Shown: piece by piece, positions 33,218-45,540 of the stretch | Position numbering within the stretch: the stretch's first letter is position 1 | Layout: every line of letters starts with the position of its first letter | Source: Antedon bifida | Lineage: Eukaryota; Echinodermata; Crinoidea; Comatulida; Antedonidae | Length of the DNA stretch: 64,000 bases | Direction: 5' to 3' | NCBI GenBank assembly: GCA_963402885.1 | Contig: OY727103.1 | Coordinates: 8,656,501 to 8,720,500 of the forward strand | The notes under the pieces: generated by a model | Database searches by the model: none | Seen by the model: only the letters and a program-made list of their open reading frames with translations | Told to the model about the DNA's origin: nothing | Translations under genes and position numbers: made by a program

Positions 33218-35114
33218 TTGTGATTGTGAACTCGGTCGTTATCATTTACAATACAGAGGTTTCGCATGACTACCAAACAGACGGAAATGAGTGAATATTT
33301 TAGTTTAATAATTATAGACTTTGAGTAAATATCTATATTGCATTGACTACCGTGTAACAACATACGTATTATTTATAAAAATAGAGTTGAAATCATCATG
33401 TTGACGAATTATATATGATGTACTAGCAATAAAGCTGTAAACAATGGAAATACGGCTTACTTCTGCATTCCACAAACAGTTTATTTTCTGTCCGGTTTCC
33501 GATTAGTACTGAAACTATACAACACTATAAATTTGACTATAAGTATGCGTACATATTCAAATACATGTATGAGGGGGTGAATATGCCTACCAAAAATAGG
33601 TGCCGTTGCGCCTTTTGTAGACTTTGAAAAGAAAATAATTAGGCTTTTGGGGAACATTGCATACAAAAGCAAGTAAACTTAGTATGATTGCGAACGTTTC
33701 TAAAACTGTTTGACAAAATTATTTGACAAATAACAGATAAACGTAAAAAGAGGATTGGAGGATAGAGGCCGATATACACTGTGACCATAACAACATCTAT
33801 AGTTTATTTTTAGCATTATTGAAAACAAGAATGCTGCCGGATGAGGGCACGCGTACCCGGTAGTGTTGCTAATGGAATTCGAACCCCATAGTCGGCTCAA
33901 CAGAAAACGTTTGCGTTAGCGAATTTTAGTTGGCTCAATTCTTACGTCACGCATTATGGATATGACTAATGAATATTCATGTTTATTTGTTGACGTTTGA
34001 TGGGTCTCAGCTTATATAGCTACCTGGAAGCCACTTAACTAAGTAAACCAACCCTGAAGTGCCAGGAAAATTATATGTTATCACAAGGAACCAGGAAACT
34101 TTACATTATAGACTATCTATTAAAAGTCAAAACAAAAGCTAAAATAAGTGGAATATATTCCCTGAATGAATTAAGTATTGGTCCCGATAACTGTAGAACT
34201 TCACATTGATTGAAAATAAATAAGCTTGACTACGGCTAATAAAAAATAGTGAACAAAATCCACAACAACAAATGTAATTTATACTAGCATACATGTAGGG
34301 TAACACTTACCAGTAGAAACAGTAGAAGCTAAACAACTTACATATAATTCCACGACACTCCAACAGTATAATGGCTACATTTACTAAACCCATACATTTT
34401 TAGGCTTTTATCTGTATAACCGTAGCTTTTTGTTCAAACAATAAAGTGTAGGACTATTGTGATTGTGAACTCGGTCGTTATTATTCAAAATAAAGAGGTT
34501 TCGCATGACTACCAAACAGACGGAAATGAATGAATATTAGTTAAATAATAATAGACTTTGAGTAAATATCTATATTGCATTGACTACCGTTGAAGAGTTT
34601 AGAGTTGAAATCATCATGTTGACGAATTATATATCATGTACTAGCAATAAAGCTCTAATAGACTATGGAAATACGGTTCACTTCTGCATTCCACAAAACG
34701 TTTATTTTCTGTCCGGTCTCCGATTAGTACTGAAACTAGACAACACTATAAATTTGACTATTAGTATGCATACATATTCAATTACATGTATGAGGTGGTG
34801 AATACTAACTAACATATACATCTTTTCTTAAAAGGTGTGAGCCAATAATTACATTTCTAACATGTTATCACCATGTCAACTAATGTTGATTATGAATAAT
34901 TAATGCTCAACGTAAAATTTACCAATAAAAACTGATTTACAATAAATAGAATACAGGTAATTTGATTATTTGTCTTGTTTCAGTGTTAAAACTCTTTTTC
35001 AGTTGTTAGGGAATTTCAAAGGAAGTCATTATTATTCACTTTTCTAAAACTGTATTGTAGAGACTAGAGGCCGACACACAATGTGACCAAAAGAACATCG
35101 CTATTCACGATAAT
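33218..35114. repeat. Tandem units 1-2, no gene
   Basis: Ordinary unit sequence. At 33874-33885 the minus strand has GGTTCGAATTCC, a B-box-like tRNA T-arm also found near 41746 and 46836, marking an old tRNA-derived fragment common to the units. The candidate short exon copy is at about 34340-34390. Confidence 0.6.
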
Positions 35115-37162
35115 GGGGCATTCCACAGTATTTTTTTGTTACGGACGGGACATTTTTGAGAATATAACTAGACATATCTTAGAAATAAAAAAGAATACAA
35201 GATTCAAAGTAGAATAAATGTATACATATATGGCCAATGTTTATTATGAAAGTCAAAAAAAGAAAAAAGACTGTACAAAAAATATTTTATTATGAAAATT
35301 GTATGCGTCGCGGACAGGACGGCAAATGGACATGACTTTTGAGAAGGTTTACGTATTGTAATATTTCTCCTCATTTAAAAGAGATTTTAAAATTTGTTTT
35401 GTATTATTATGTTGCCAGATAGTTGTTTTAGATAACTGAATGTTAATTATAAAAATTAAACTGCAAATTTATTTAAAAATATGATTTATATGTCGTTACG
35501 GACGGGACATTTCTAACGTCGCGGACAGGACAACTTTGTCCACGTTAAAAAATTGTATAATTTTATTTTATTAAATTTTTTAAATTATTAAAATTCAATC
35601 TTAATTATTTAGTATCTGATTTATAAAAGGTTGCAAATTCACCAAAGAACAAAATCTACAAAGCGATGACCGCACCCAATACTCCCATTCATACTGGTCA
35701 TGTTGTTTTGGATTTAGGTATTGTTCTTTTGTGGATTGTTATTTTAAATACAGACCACAATGTTTTGTGATTAATAAACAACAGTTAACACCTTTGTACA
35801 GTACTTCTCAGCCTACAGTACAAAACACTTTTTAATTCTTACAATATTGTCATCACATCCATAAAAAAAATGTCCCATCCGTAACATTCAATAAATTTTG
35901 ATAGTAATGTTTTTTTAATAAAAAAATACAAGTTTTAAAAAACTTGTTTAAATCTATTGCAATTTAATATCCTTAGGAGTTGAAAATTAACATTTAAAAT
36001 TAGGAATTAAATAACAATTTTAAAGCCATTACTTCAATAAACACAAGTGAGGAAAAACCCCCAATCGAAATGTCTCAGAAGTAACAATTATGAATTTTGA
36101 AATGCAAGTATGAAATTAATAAACATTTTTAATAAAATACTTTATTATTAATAATTGGAGCTTACTTTGAAAAAAAAGTAACTGCAGTATATTTATGGGC
36201 AAAAATGTTAACAAGATGCATATTATGAAATAAAAAGGATTTAAATGATATGTCCCGTCCTTAACAAAAATCTCTGTCCCGTGCCTACGAAAAATGTCAT
36301 CAATATATTTTTGAATATGATATTTTCACCAAAAGTTTCAAAATATTTGTTTATAATGTATTGCATATAGTTTTAAAAGGAGAAAACAAAATATTAAATT
36401 GTGGTACCAATACTTTTAACTGAAATGTAAAAAACACCATAAAACTACTATTAAAATGTCGCGGATGGGACAATTATGAATTTTGAAATGTATATATGAA
36501 ATTTAATAAACAAAATATGTGTTATACAATGCTTGAATATGTACAATAAGGACATAGAGTAACTATATCTGGCAAAAAAATGTTCAAAAGATGCATGGTT
36601 TGTAAAATAATTAGGATTTAAATGATACGTCCCGTCCGTAACAGAAATGTCCCGTCCGTAACAATATATTTTTGAAATATGATATTTTCATCAAAATCTA
36701 AAATTTTCCAAAAATGTGTTCATAATATAATGAGATATAGTCCTCAGGAGGAGAAAATGAAATATTAAGATTTTTGCATCATTACTTTTAAAATAAATGT
36801 AAAAAAACCGCCTAAAACGTCGCGGACGTTTGAAATGGATGTATGAAATTAATAAACAACAAAATTTTAATTAAATACTTGATTATGTATTATTGAGACA
36901 TAAAGTAACTATATATGTTGAAAAAACAGTAATAAGATGCATAGTTTATGAAATAAATAAGATTAAAAATGCCCCGTCCGTAACGCCAAATATGACTTTT
37001 TCATATTTAATATTCAATAACTTAAAAAATCAATATCAGAAAAATAAAAAAAATGTTATTTAATAAACTTTAACATGTCTACTTTGAGAAAGGGCCAAGA
37101 GTTACATCAAAATCAGTAAATGAAATTTTTAAACCCACGGACCAAATACTGTGGAATGCCCC
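35115..37162. mobile_element. 2048 bp TIR element, copy B
   Basis: Same family and orientation as 22884-25325, with identical TIRs and its own 4 bp duplication TAAT (35111-35114 and 37163-37166). The empty site is the unit copy near 43735. It lacks about 390 bp relative to copy A, with the break near 35571, and a short stretch near 36830. Otherwise the two are nearly identical, so they moved recently. Confidence 0.88.
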
Positions 37163-37779
37163 TAATAAAAAGCAACAAGCATCACGTCATCTCCTCATGC
37201 ATATTCAATTGACTCGATAACGCCCTCTATAGTTTTTTTTTTTGCATGATTGAAAACAAAAATGCTGCAGAATGAGGGCACGCGTACCCGGAAGCCACTA
37301 AACTAAGTAAACCAATCCAAAAGTGTCAGGAAAATTATATGATATCACAAAAAGTATCTATAATTTGTGAAAGTGACGAATTGGTTTTATTTTAAATTAG
37401 TTGTCTACAACAAACAAACAAACAAGAACACTTAACATAATACTCTCTATTAAAGGTAAACACAAACGCTAAAATAACTGTAATATCTTCCCTGAAAGAA
37501 TTAAACAATGGTCCCGATAACTGTAAAACTGCACATTGATTGAAAATATTAACCTTATTAATGAAATTGAAACGGCATTGTCACAATAATATAAATACAC
37601 GAATGGCCAAACAGAGAAAATACATATCAACAATTCAATTCAATTCAAAATTCTTTAATCATCCCACACGGTGCAATTCAAACCAGAGGCGAGCAAATGA
37701 AAAAACAAAAAAACATGGATAAACAAAATCCAAAACGGTTTATGTCATTTATACTAAGAAGGTAAAGGTACCGTATTCA

Positions 37780-37975
37780 ATTCTGAACATAGGATAATGA
37801 GCTAATTCGACATGCCCCAGGCATTATGTGGTAGGGTAGCCAAATCCTTTCCACGTCGCCATATCCTCCCTAGTATTTTCAACCAGGTACTCATTTACAT
37901 CTGAGTAGACTAAGAGTTGTGGGGAATTGAACCCATGTCTCTCTTTGTGACAGTCAAGTGTCCTAACCACCTGGG
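37780..37975 (-). mobile_element. tRNA-derived SINE whose head grades into the minisatellite
   Basis: The minus strand carries CAGGTGGTTAGGACACTTG (D-arm/A-box side), a B-box GGTTCAATTCC (complement at 37922-37932), then a body with GAGTACCTGG and CGACATGCCCC words. Related copies at 44272-45230 (split by a MITE) and 45336-45520. Confidence 0.7.
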
Positions 37976-38535
37976 TGACAGTCAAGTGTCCTAACCATCT
38001 GGGTGACAGTCAAGTTTCCTAACAGCCTGGGTGACAGTCAAGTGCCCTAACCACCTGGGTGACAGTCAAGTGTCCTAACCATCTGGGTGACAGTCAAGTT
38101 TCCTAACAGCCTGTGTGACAGTCAAGTGCCCTAACCACCTGGGTGACAGTCAAGTGTCCTAACCACCTGGGTGACAGTCAAGTGTCCTAACCACCTGGGT
38201 GATAGTCAAGTGTCCTAACCACCTGGGTGACAGTCAAGTGTCCTAACCACCTGGGTGACAGTCAAGTGTCCTAACCACCTGGGTGACAGTCAAGTGTCCT
38301 AACCACCTGGGTGACAGTCAAGTGTCCTAACCACATGGGTGACAGTCAAGTGTCCTAACCACATGGGTGACAGTCAAGTGTCTTAACCACCTGGGTGACA
38401 GTCAAGTGTCCTAACTACCTGGGTGACAGTCAAGTGTCCTAACCATCTGGGTGACAGTCAAGTGCCCTAACCACCTGGGTGACAGTCAAGTCTCATAACT
38501 ACCTGGGTGACAGTCAAGTGTCATAACCACTCGAC
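37947..38535 (+). repeat. 28 bp minisatellite, ~21 copies, derived from the SINE head
   Basis: Unit TGACAGTCAAGTGTCC plus TAACCACCTGGG (28 bp), about 21 head-to-tail copies with few variants. The first six form a higher-order trimer repeated twice: AACCACC, AACCATC and AACAGCC variants in order. The unit equals the SINE A-box side, present two or so times in the SINE copies at 45.2 and 45.5 kb. Confidence 0.92.
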
Positions 38536-40426
38536 TACCAAACTTATTTATACTAGCATAGGGTAAAACTAATTGGTAGAAGCTAAACCAACTTACATAT
38601 AACTTCACGACACCCAAATATAATGGCTACGTATACTAAACTCATACATATTATCTAAAGTTGTCTTGTGCATAACCGTAGCGTGTTGTTTAAACAAATA
38701 AAGTGTAGGAATATTGTGATTGTAAACTCGGTCGTTATTATTTAAAATAAATATGTTTCGCATGACTACCAAACAGACGGAAATTAATATTTATTTTAAT
38801 AATAATAGACTTTGAGTAAATATCTAACATTGCATTGACTACCGTGTAACAACATACGTATTATTTATAAAATTAGAGTTGAAATCATCATGTTGACTGA
38901 ATATATATCATGTACTAGCAATAAAGCTCTAGACTATGCAAATGCCGTTCACTTCTTCATTCTACAAATGTTTATTTTCTGTCCGGTCCGGTTTTACTGA
39001 AACTATACAACACTTAAAGTTGACTATAATCATGAGTACCTATTCAAATACATGCATGAGGGAGTGAATATGCCTACCAGCCAAACTAAAATATACATCT
39101 TTTCTTAAAGGTGTGATCCAATAATTATATTTCTAACATTGTATCAACATGTCAACTAATGTTGATGATGAATAAATGCTCAACGTAAAATGTACCAATA
39201 TAAACTGATTTACAATAAATAGAATACATGTACTTTGATCATTTGTCTTGTTTCAGGGTTAAAACCCTTTTTCAGTTGTTAGGGAATTTTTATGGAATTC
39301 ATTATTATTCATTTTTCTAAAACTGTATTTAACAAATAACATATAAACGAAAAGAGAATTGGAGGAGAGAGTCCGACATACACTGTGACCAAAACAACAT
39401 CGCAATAACGATAACAGGCATATTCAATTGACTCGATAACACCCTCTAAAGTTTTCTGTTTTAGTACGATTGAAAACAAAAATATTGCCGAATGAGGTCA
39501 CGCGTACCCGGAAACCAACCCTGAAGTGTCAGAAAAATCATATTTATCACAAAAAAGTATCTCTAATTTGTGAATGTTACGAATTAGTTTTATTTTATTA
39601 TGTGTGCACGAAAAACAAACAATAAAACTTATTATTATATTATAGATTCTCTATTAAAAGCCAAAACACAAGTTAAGATAAATGTAATATATTCATTCGC
39701 TGAATTAACTAACCAGTAGAAACAGTAGAAGCTAAACAACTATATATAATTATACGACACTCAAACAGTATAATGGCTACATTTACTAAACCCATACATA
39801 TTTGTTCTTTCTTCTGTACAACCGTAGGTTTTTGCCTATAAACAATAAAGTGTATGGCTATTGTGATTATGAACTCGGCCATTATCATTGAAAAAATAGG
39901 TTTCGCATGACTACCAAACAGACGGAAATGAATTCATCTTTAGTTTAATAAAATAGATTTTTAGTAAGTATATCATTGCATTGACTATTTTGCAGCATCA
40001 TACATATATTTATAAAACTAGTGTTGAAATCATCATTTTGACTACTTATACCAATAAAGCTCTTTTCCCAGACGTTTTTTGGATCCAGAAGTTTGGACCT
40101 ATCAATTAGTCGAGTTTACAAAATACCAAAAATGTCGGCCGTAGATAAAAAGTTTTCCGCTTGATATAGCTTCTGAATGAGTAGTCCTCTGGTGATATAG
40201 CTGGCTAAAGCAGCGGCGCGAAAGGCAACAAGCATAACTCATCTCCTCATGTATGTTCTATAGTTTATTTTTTAGCATGATTGAAAACAAAAATGCTGCC
40301 GGATGAGGGCACGCGTACGCGGAAGCAATGTTTGTTAGTACATAAGTGAAAGATAGTTATTTCCTAAAAATAACTCTCTATTTATTATCTCTCTCTCTCA
40401 TTATAACGTAAACACAAATTACCATG

Positions 40427-40470
40427 GGATTCGAACCCCATAATCTAATCCACCCGACTATAAAGACGGC
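40427..40470 (-). other. tRNA-like T-arm fragment
   Basis: Minus strand GGTTCGAATCC (complement at 40427-40437) preceded by GTCGGGTGGATTAGATTATG. It is a B-box with weak tRNA resemblance, with no foldable acceptor stem; probably a SINE remnant. Confidence 0.4.
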
Positions 40471-41881
40471 CCCAAAGTTTATATTATGGATATGACTAAT
40501 GAATATTCATGTCTCTTTTGTGACGTTTCATGATGGGTCTCCAGCTTATGCACGAAATGAAATATCGCTACCGGAAGCACCTTAACTATGTAAACCAACC
40601 TGAAGTTTCAGGAAAATTATATTTTATCACAAAAGTATCTATAATTTGTTAAAGTGACGAATTATTTTTATTTTAGATGTGGTGTGTACGAAAACTTGAT
40701 ATTATATACTCTATTAAAAGTCAAAACACAAGCTAAAATAAATGGAATATTTTCCCTGAATAAATTAAACATGTAGTTGTTGCCGATAACTGTAAAACTG
40801 TACATTGATTGAAAATAGACTTATTAATGAAATTGAAATCAAAGCATAAATAAGCCAGACTACCGCATCGTCACACTAATACACTGTTGGCCATACAGAG
40901 AAAATACATACCAGAAAGTGGCGAAAAAATGAAAAGAAAAACACATGGTTGAACAAAATCCAAAACAACTTAACAATAATGTATTCTGCATTGCATTCAA
41001 AATATCATTTATACACTAGCATAGATTAAAACAAATCGGTAGAAGCTAAAACAACTTACATATAATTTCGAGACACTCCAACAGTATAATGGCTACGTTG
41101 ACTAAACCCATACATAGTTTAGGCTTTCTTGTGCATAACCGTAGCTTTTAATAAAGTGTATGACTATTGTGTTTGTGAACTTGGTGGTTTTCATTTAAAA
41201 TAAAGAGGTTTCGCATGACTACCACACAAACGGAAATGAATTGATTTTTAGTTGAATATATACTTTGAGTAAATATATATCACTGTACCAGCCAAACTAA
41301 AATATACATCTTTTCTTAAAGGTGTGAGCCAATAATTATATTTCTTACATTGTATCACCATGTCAACTAATGTCGATGATAAATAAATGCTCAACGTAAA
41401 ATGTAGCAATATAAACTGGTTTACAATAAATAGAATACAGGTACTTTGATCATTTGTCTTGTTTCAGTGTTAGGGAATTTCTCTGTAATCATTATATTAT
41501 TCACTTTTCTGTATTTAACAAATAAGCAATAACATATAAACGTAAAGAGAATTGGAGGATAGAGGCCGATATACACTGTGACCATAACAACATCGTTATT
41601 CGCGATTATAAAAAAAGCAACAAGCATCACGTCATCTCCGCATGTATGTTAAATTGACTCGATAACACCCTCTATAGTTTATTTTTTAGCATGATTGAAA
41701 AAATGCTGCCGAATGAGGGCACGCGTACCTGGTAGTGTTGCTAATGGAATTCGAACCCCATAGTCGGCTCAACAGAAAACGTTTGCGTTAGCGAATTGTA
41801 GTTAGCTCAATTATGGATATGACTAATGAATATTCATGTTTATTTTGTGACGTTTCATGATGGGTCTCCAACTTATATAGC

Positions 41882-42488
41882 GGTTCAGGGACGATTCGGC
41901 CCTGAGACGATTCGGCCCGGGACAATTCGGCCCACTTTTGGTGGGACGATTCGGCCCACGCCGAAACATCCCACTTTGTGGGCCGAAACGTCTCACTTTA
42001 GACCAAATTCATATTCATTTTTTTTTATTTATCAAGTTTTTAAAGGTGTTTAACAATCCCTATTTTATTGATATTGACAAAGTTGATATAATATATATAA
42101 TAAATTACTAAAAAAACGTAATTTTATATTCAATTTATTACTTTGAAAACCTTGTTTATTTCGTGCATTCGCCAAGCGGCCAACAGAGGGCGTAACTTGT
42201 TTACATCGTTCGCGTGACTAAAAAATGATTATTTTCGACAATGTTTTCAAAATGTTTGCTTTATTGCATCTTTATCCCTAGTAGTGCTACCCCATAGTCT
42301 CTCTGAAAATAAAGTTTGGGGAGAAAAGCTTATTTTATGCTTATAAATGCATATCAAAGCCGATAAATGTAAGTGTGCCGAATCGTCTCAGGGCCGAATC
42401 GTCCCGGGCCAAATAGTCCCGGGCCGAATCGTCCCAGGGCTGAATCGTCCCGGGCCGAATCGTCTCAGGGCCGAATCGTCCCGTTACC
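41882..42488. mobile_element. 607 bp hAT-like MITE with iterated GGGACGATTCGGCCC
   Basis: Ends GGTTCAGGGACGATTCGGCC and, inverted, GGTAACGGGACGATTCGGCC. Flanked by an 8 bp duplication TATATAGC/TATATGGC (one mismatch); other units read TATATAGCTACC without the insert. The 15-mer GGGACGATTCGGCCC or a variant is repeated three to five times inward from each end. 8 bp duplications are typical of hAT transposons. Non-coding. Confidence 0.85.
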
Positions 42489-44271
42489 TATATGGCTACC
42501 TGGAAGCCACTTAACTAAGTAAACCAACCCTGAAGTGTCAGGAAAATTATATGTCATCACAAAAAGTACCTATAATTTGTGAAAGTGACGAATTAGTTTT
42601 ATTTTAGATGGTGTGCACGAAAAACAAACAAGGAAACTTTACATTATAGACTCTCTATTAAAAGTAAAACCAAAAGCTAAAATAAATGGAATATATTATT
42701 CCCTGAATGAATTAAGTATTGGTCCCGATAACTGTAGAACTTCACATTGAATGAAAATAAATAAGCTTGACTACGGCATTGTCACAATGATATAAATACA
42801 CTGTTGGCCAAACAGAGGAAATACATAGCAACAAGAGGCGAGAAATGAATACAAAATAGTGAAGAAAATCCAAAACAACAAATGTAATTTATACTAGGGT
42901 ACATGTAAGGTAAAACTTACCAGTAGAAACAGTAGAAGCTAAACAACTTACATATAATTCCACGACACTCCAACAGTATAATGGCTACATTTACTAAACC
43001 CATACATATTTAGGCTTTTATCTGTATAACCGTAGCTTTTTGTTTAAACAAATAAAGTGTAGGACTATTGTGATTGAAACTCGGTCGTTGTCATTCAAAA
43101 TAAAGAGGTTTCGCATGACTACCAAACAGACGGAAATGAGTAAATATTATTTAAATAATAATAGACTTTGAGTAAATATCTATATTGCATTTACTACTGT
43201 GTAACAGCATACGTATTATTTATAAAACTAGGGTTTAAATCATCATGTTGACGGATTATATATCATGTACTAGCAATAAAGCTCTAGACTATGGAAATAC
43301 GGTTCACTTCTGCATTCCACAAAACGTTTATTTTCTGTCCGGTCTCCAATTAGTATTGAAACTAGACAACAATATAAATTTGACTATAAGTATGAGTATA
43401 TATTCAAATACATGTATGAGGTGGTGAATACTAACTAACATATACATCTTTTCTTAAAAGGTGTGAGCCAATAATTACACTTCTAACATTTTATCACCAT
43501 GTCAACTAATTTTGGTTATGAATAATTAATGGTCAACGTAAAATTTACCAATATAAACTGATTTACAATAAATAGAATACAGGTAATTTGATCATTTGTC
43601 TTGTTTCAGTGTTAAAACTCTTTTTCAGTTGTTAGGGAATTTCAATGGAAGTCATTATTATTCACTTTTCTAAAACTGTATTGTAGAGACTAGAGGCCGA
43701 TATACACTGTGACCAAAAGAACGTCGCTATTCACGATAATATAGCAACAAGCATAACGTTATCTCCTCATGCATATTCAATTTACTCGATAACGCCCTCT
43801 ATAGTTTCTTTTTTTTTGCATGATTGAAAACAAAAATGCAGCCGAATGAAGGCACGCGTACCCGGAAGCCACTTAACTAAGTAAACCAACCCTGAAGTGT
43901 CAGGAAAATTATATGATATCACAAAAAGTATCTATAATTTGTGAAAGTGACGAATTGGTTTTATTTTAAATTAGGTGTCAACAACAAACAAACAAACAAG
44001 GACACTTAACATAATACTCTCTATTAAAGGTAAATACAAAAGCTAAAATAACTGTAATATCTTTCCTAAATGAATTAATCATTGGTCCCGATAACTGTAA
44101 AATTGCACATTGATTGAAAATATTCTTATTAATGAAATTGAAACGGCATTGTCACAATAATATAAATACACTGATGGCCAAACAGAGAAAATACATACCA
44201 ACAAGAGGCGAGCAAATGAAAAAAAAACATGGATGAATAAAATCCAAAACAGTTTATGTCATTTATACTAC

Positions 44272-45230
44272 AAAGGTAAAGGTCCCGTATTCAATTCTGA
44301 ACATAGGATAATGAGCCGTAAAAGCCTGTTTTCCTGTCGACGTTATTCGACGCTATCGTTAACAGTAATCGGCGATATTTTATGTAAACATTGAGATGTT
44401 AGCGATTTACAGGAAAACGTACTTTGTTAAATGACGATAATACAAAACGTCGAAAATTTACAGGAAAATGGGTAATAATCGACTCTACAAGACACGATAG
44501 TTGACAATCGCAAGAGTTGAATCTAGTTCAACTCCATCGATATCGCAACGCTAAAACGTAAGATCTAACCAATCACCTTGGTGATATAGCACATGACGTC
44601 ACATAATTGATTTTCTGCTGACAACATTTATTTTTGTTGCATCGCGGCGCGGTCAAAGCTAGGCGTAGCCTTGCCAAAGTGACTATAAAATGATGTTCCG
44701 GTATGCGTGGGGATATTATGTAGGTCTAAGTATTCAGCCTAGTCCAAACTGTGATTTAAGCTAGGATAGGCCTACTGAAAACGAAAAACCATCAGTATAG
44801 AGATATTAGTATGCCTAGGCACACGTCTCGTACACTGTGAGCCTACTAGTAGATGCAGCTGAGTTCTATATTCATTTTTTCGCGTTACGACGACGTCGAC
44901 AAAGAAGGCAGGAGTTTCAACTCTAACGTTCAACGCTAGAAATCAAATGTTCGCGCTATCGTTATCATTTCAACTTGATCATTTTTGAACGATCGTCGTT
45001 GAACTTTTAACGATTAACGATGATAGAGTCGACTAACGTCGACAAGAAAACAGGCTTTAGGAGCTAATCCGACATGCCCCGGCATTATGTGGTAGGATAG
45101 TCAGTTCCTTTCCACGCCGCCTTATCCTCCCTAGTATTGTCAACCAGGTACTCATTTACAGCTGAGTAGACTGGGAGTTGTGGGGAATTGAACCTAGGTC
45201 TATCTGTGTGACAGTCAAGTGTCTAACCAC
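44272..45230 (-). mobile_element. tRNA-SINE interrupted by a MITE
   Basis: The same SINE as at 37780; its body runs 44272-44316, is split by the 44317-45060 MITE, and continues to the B-box GGTTCAATTCC (complement at 45183-45193) and two A-box-side 28-mers. Shows that the MITE came after the SINE. Confidence 0.65.
44317..45060. mobile_element. 744 bp TIR MITE (AAAGCCTGTTTTC...GTCGAC)
   Basis: Ends share TAAAAGCCTGTTTTCCTGTC and, inverted, TAAAGCCTGTTTTCTTGTC, running on through GACGTTA(T/G)TCGAC. Flanked by GAGC (44313-44316 and 45061-45064). Much richer in CpG than its surroundings. No ORF; superfamily unknown. Confidence 0.8.
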
Positions 45231-45335
45231 CTGGGTGACAGTCACAAGTGTCTTAATTACCAAATGTACTACCAAACTCCATTTATATTAGCATATGGTA
45301 AAACAAATCGGTAGAAGCTAAAACAACTTACTTTG

Positions 45336-45540
45336 GAGCTAATCCGACATGCCCCGGCATTATGTGGTAGGATAGTCAGTTCCTTTCCACGCCGCCTTAT
45401 CCTCCCTAGTATTGTCAACCAGGTACTCATTTACAGCTGAGTAGACTGGGAGTTGTGGGGAATTGAACCTAGGTCTATCTGTGTGACAGTCAAGTGTCTA
45501 ACCACCTGGGTGACAGTCACAAGTGTCTTAATTACCAAAT
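45336..45540 (-). mobile_element. Duplicated tRNA-SINE copy
   Basis: A near-identical repeat of 45060-45300 (276 bp period) starting at GGAGCTAATCCGACATG, with a B-box at 45469-45479. The copy begins at the MITE/SINE border, so it was duplicated after or during the MITE insertion. Confidence 0.75.

Noticed and set aside
33874..33890. tRNA T-arm-like GGTTCGAATTCC in the tandem units
   Set aside because: No matching D-arm or acceptor stem at the right distance; treated as an old SINE remnant.
37947..38535. Regular 28 bp repeats resembling a CRISPR array
   Set aside because: Units abut without unique spacers, and the genome is eukaryotic; it is a minisatellite derived from a SINE.
41826..42053. 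Plus-strand ORF with repeated GPETIRPGTIRP-like residues
   Set aside because: The repeats are the iterated terminal motif of the 607 bp MITE read as codons; it has no gene context.
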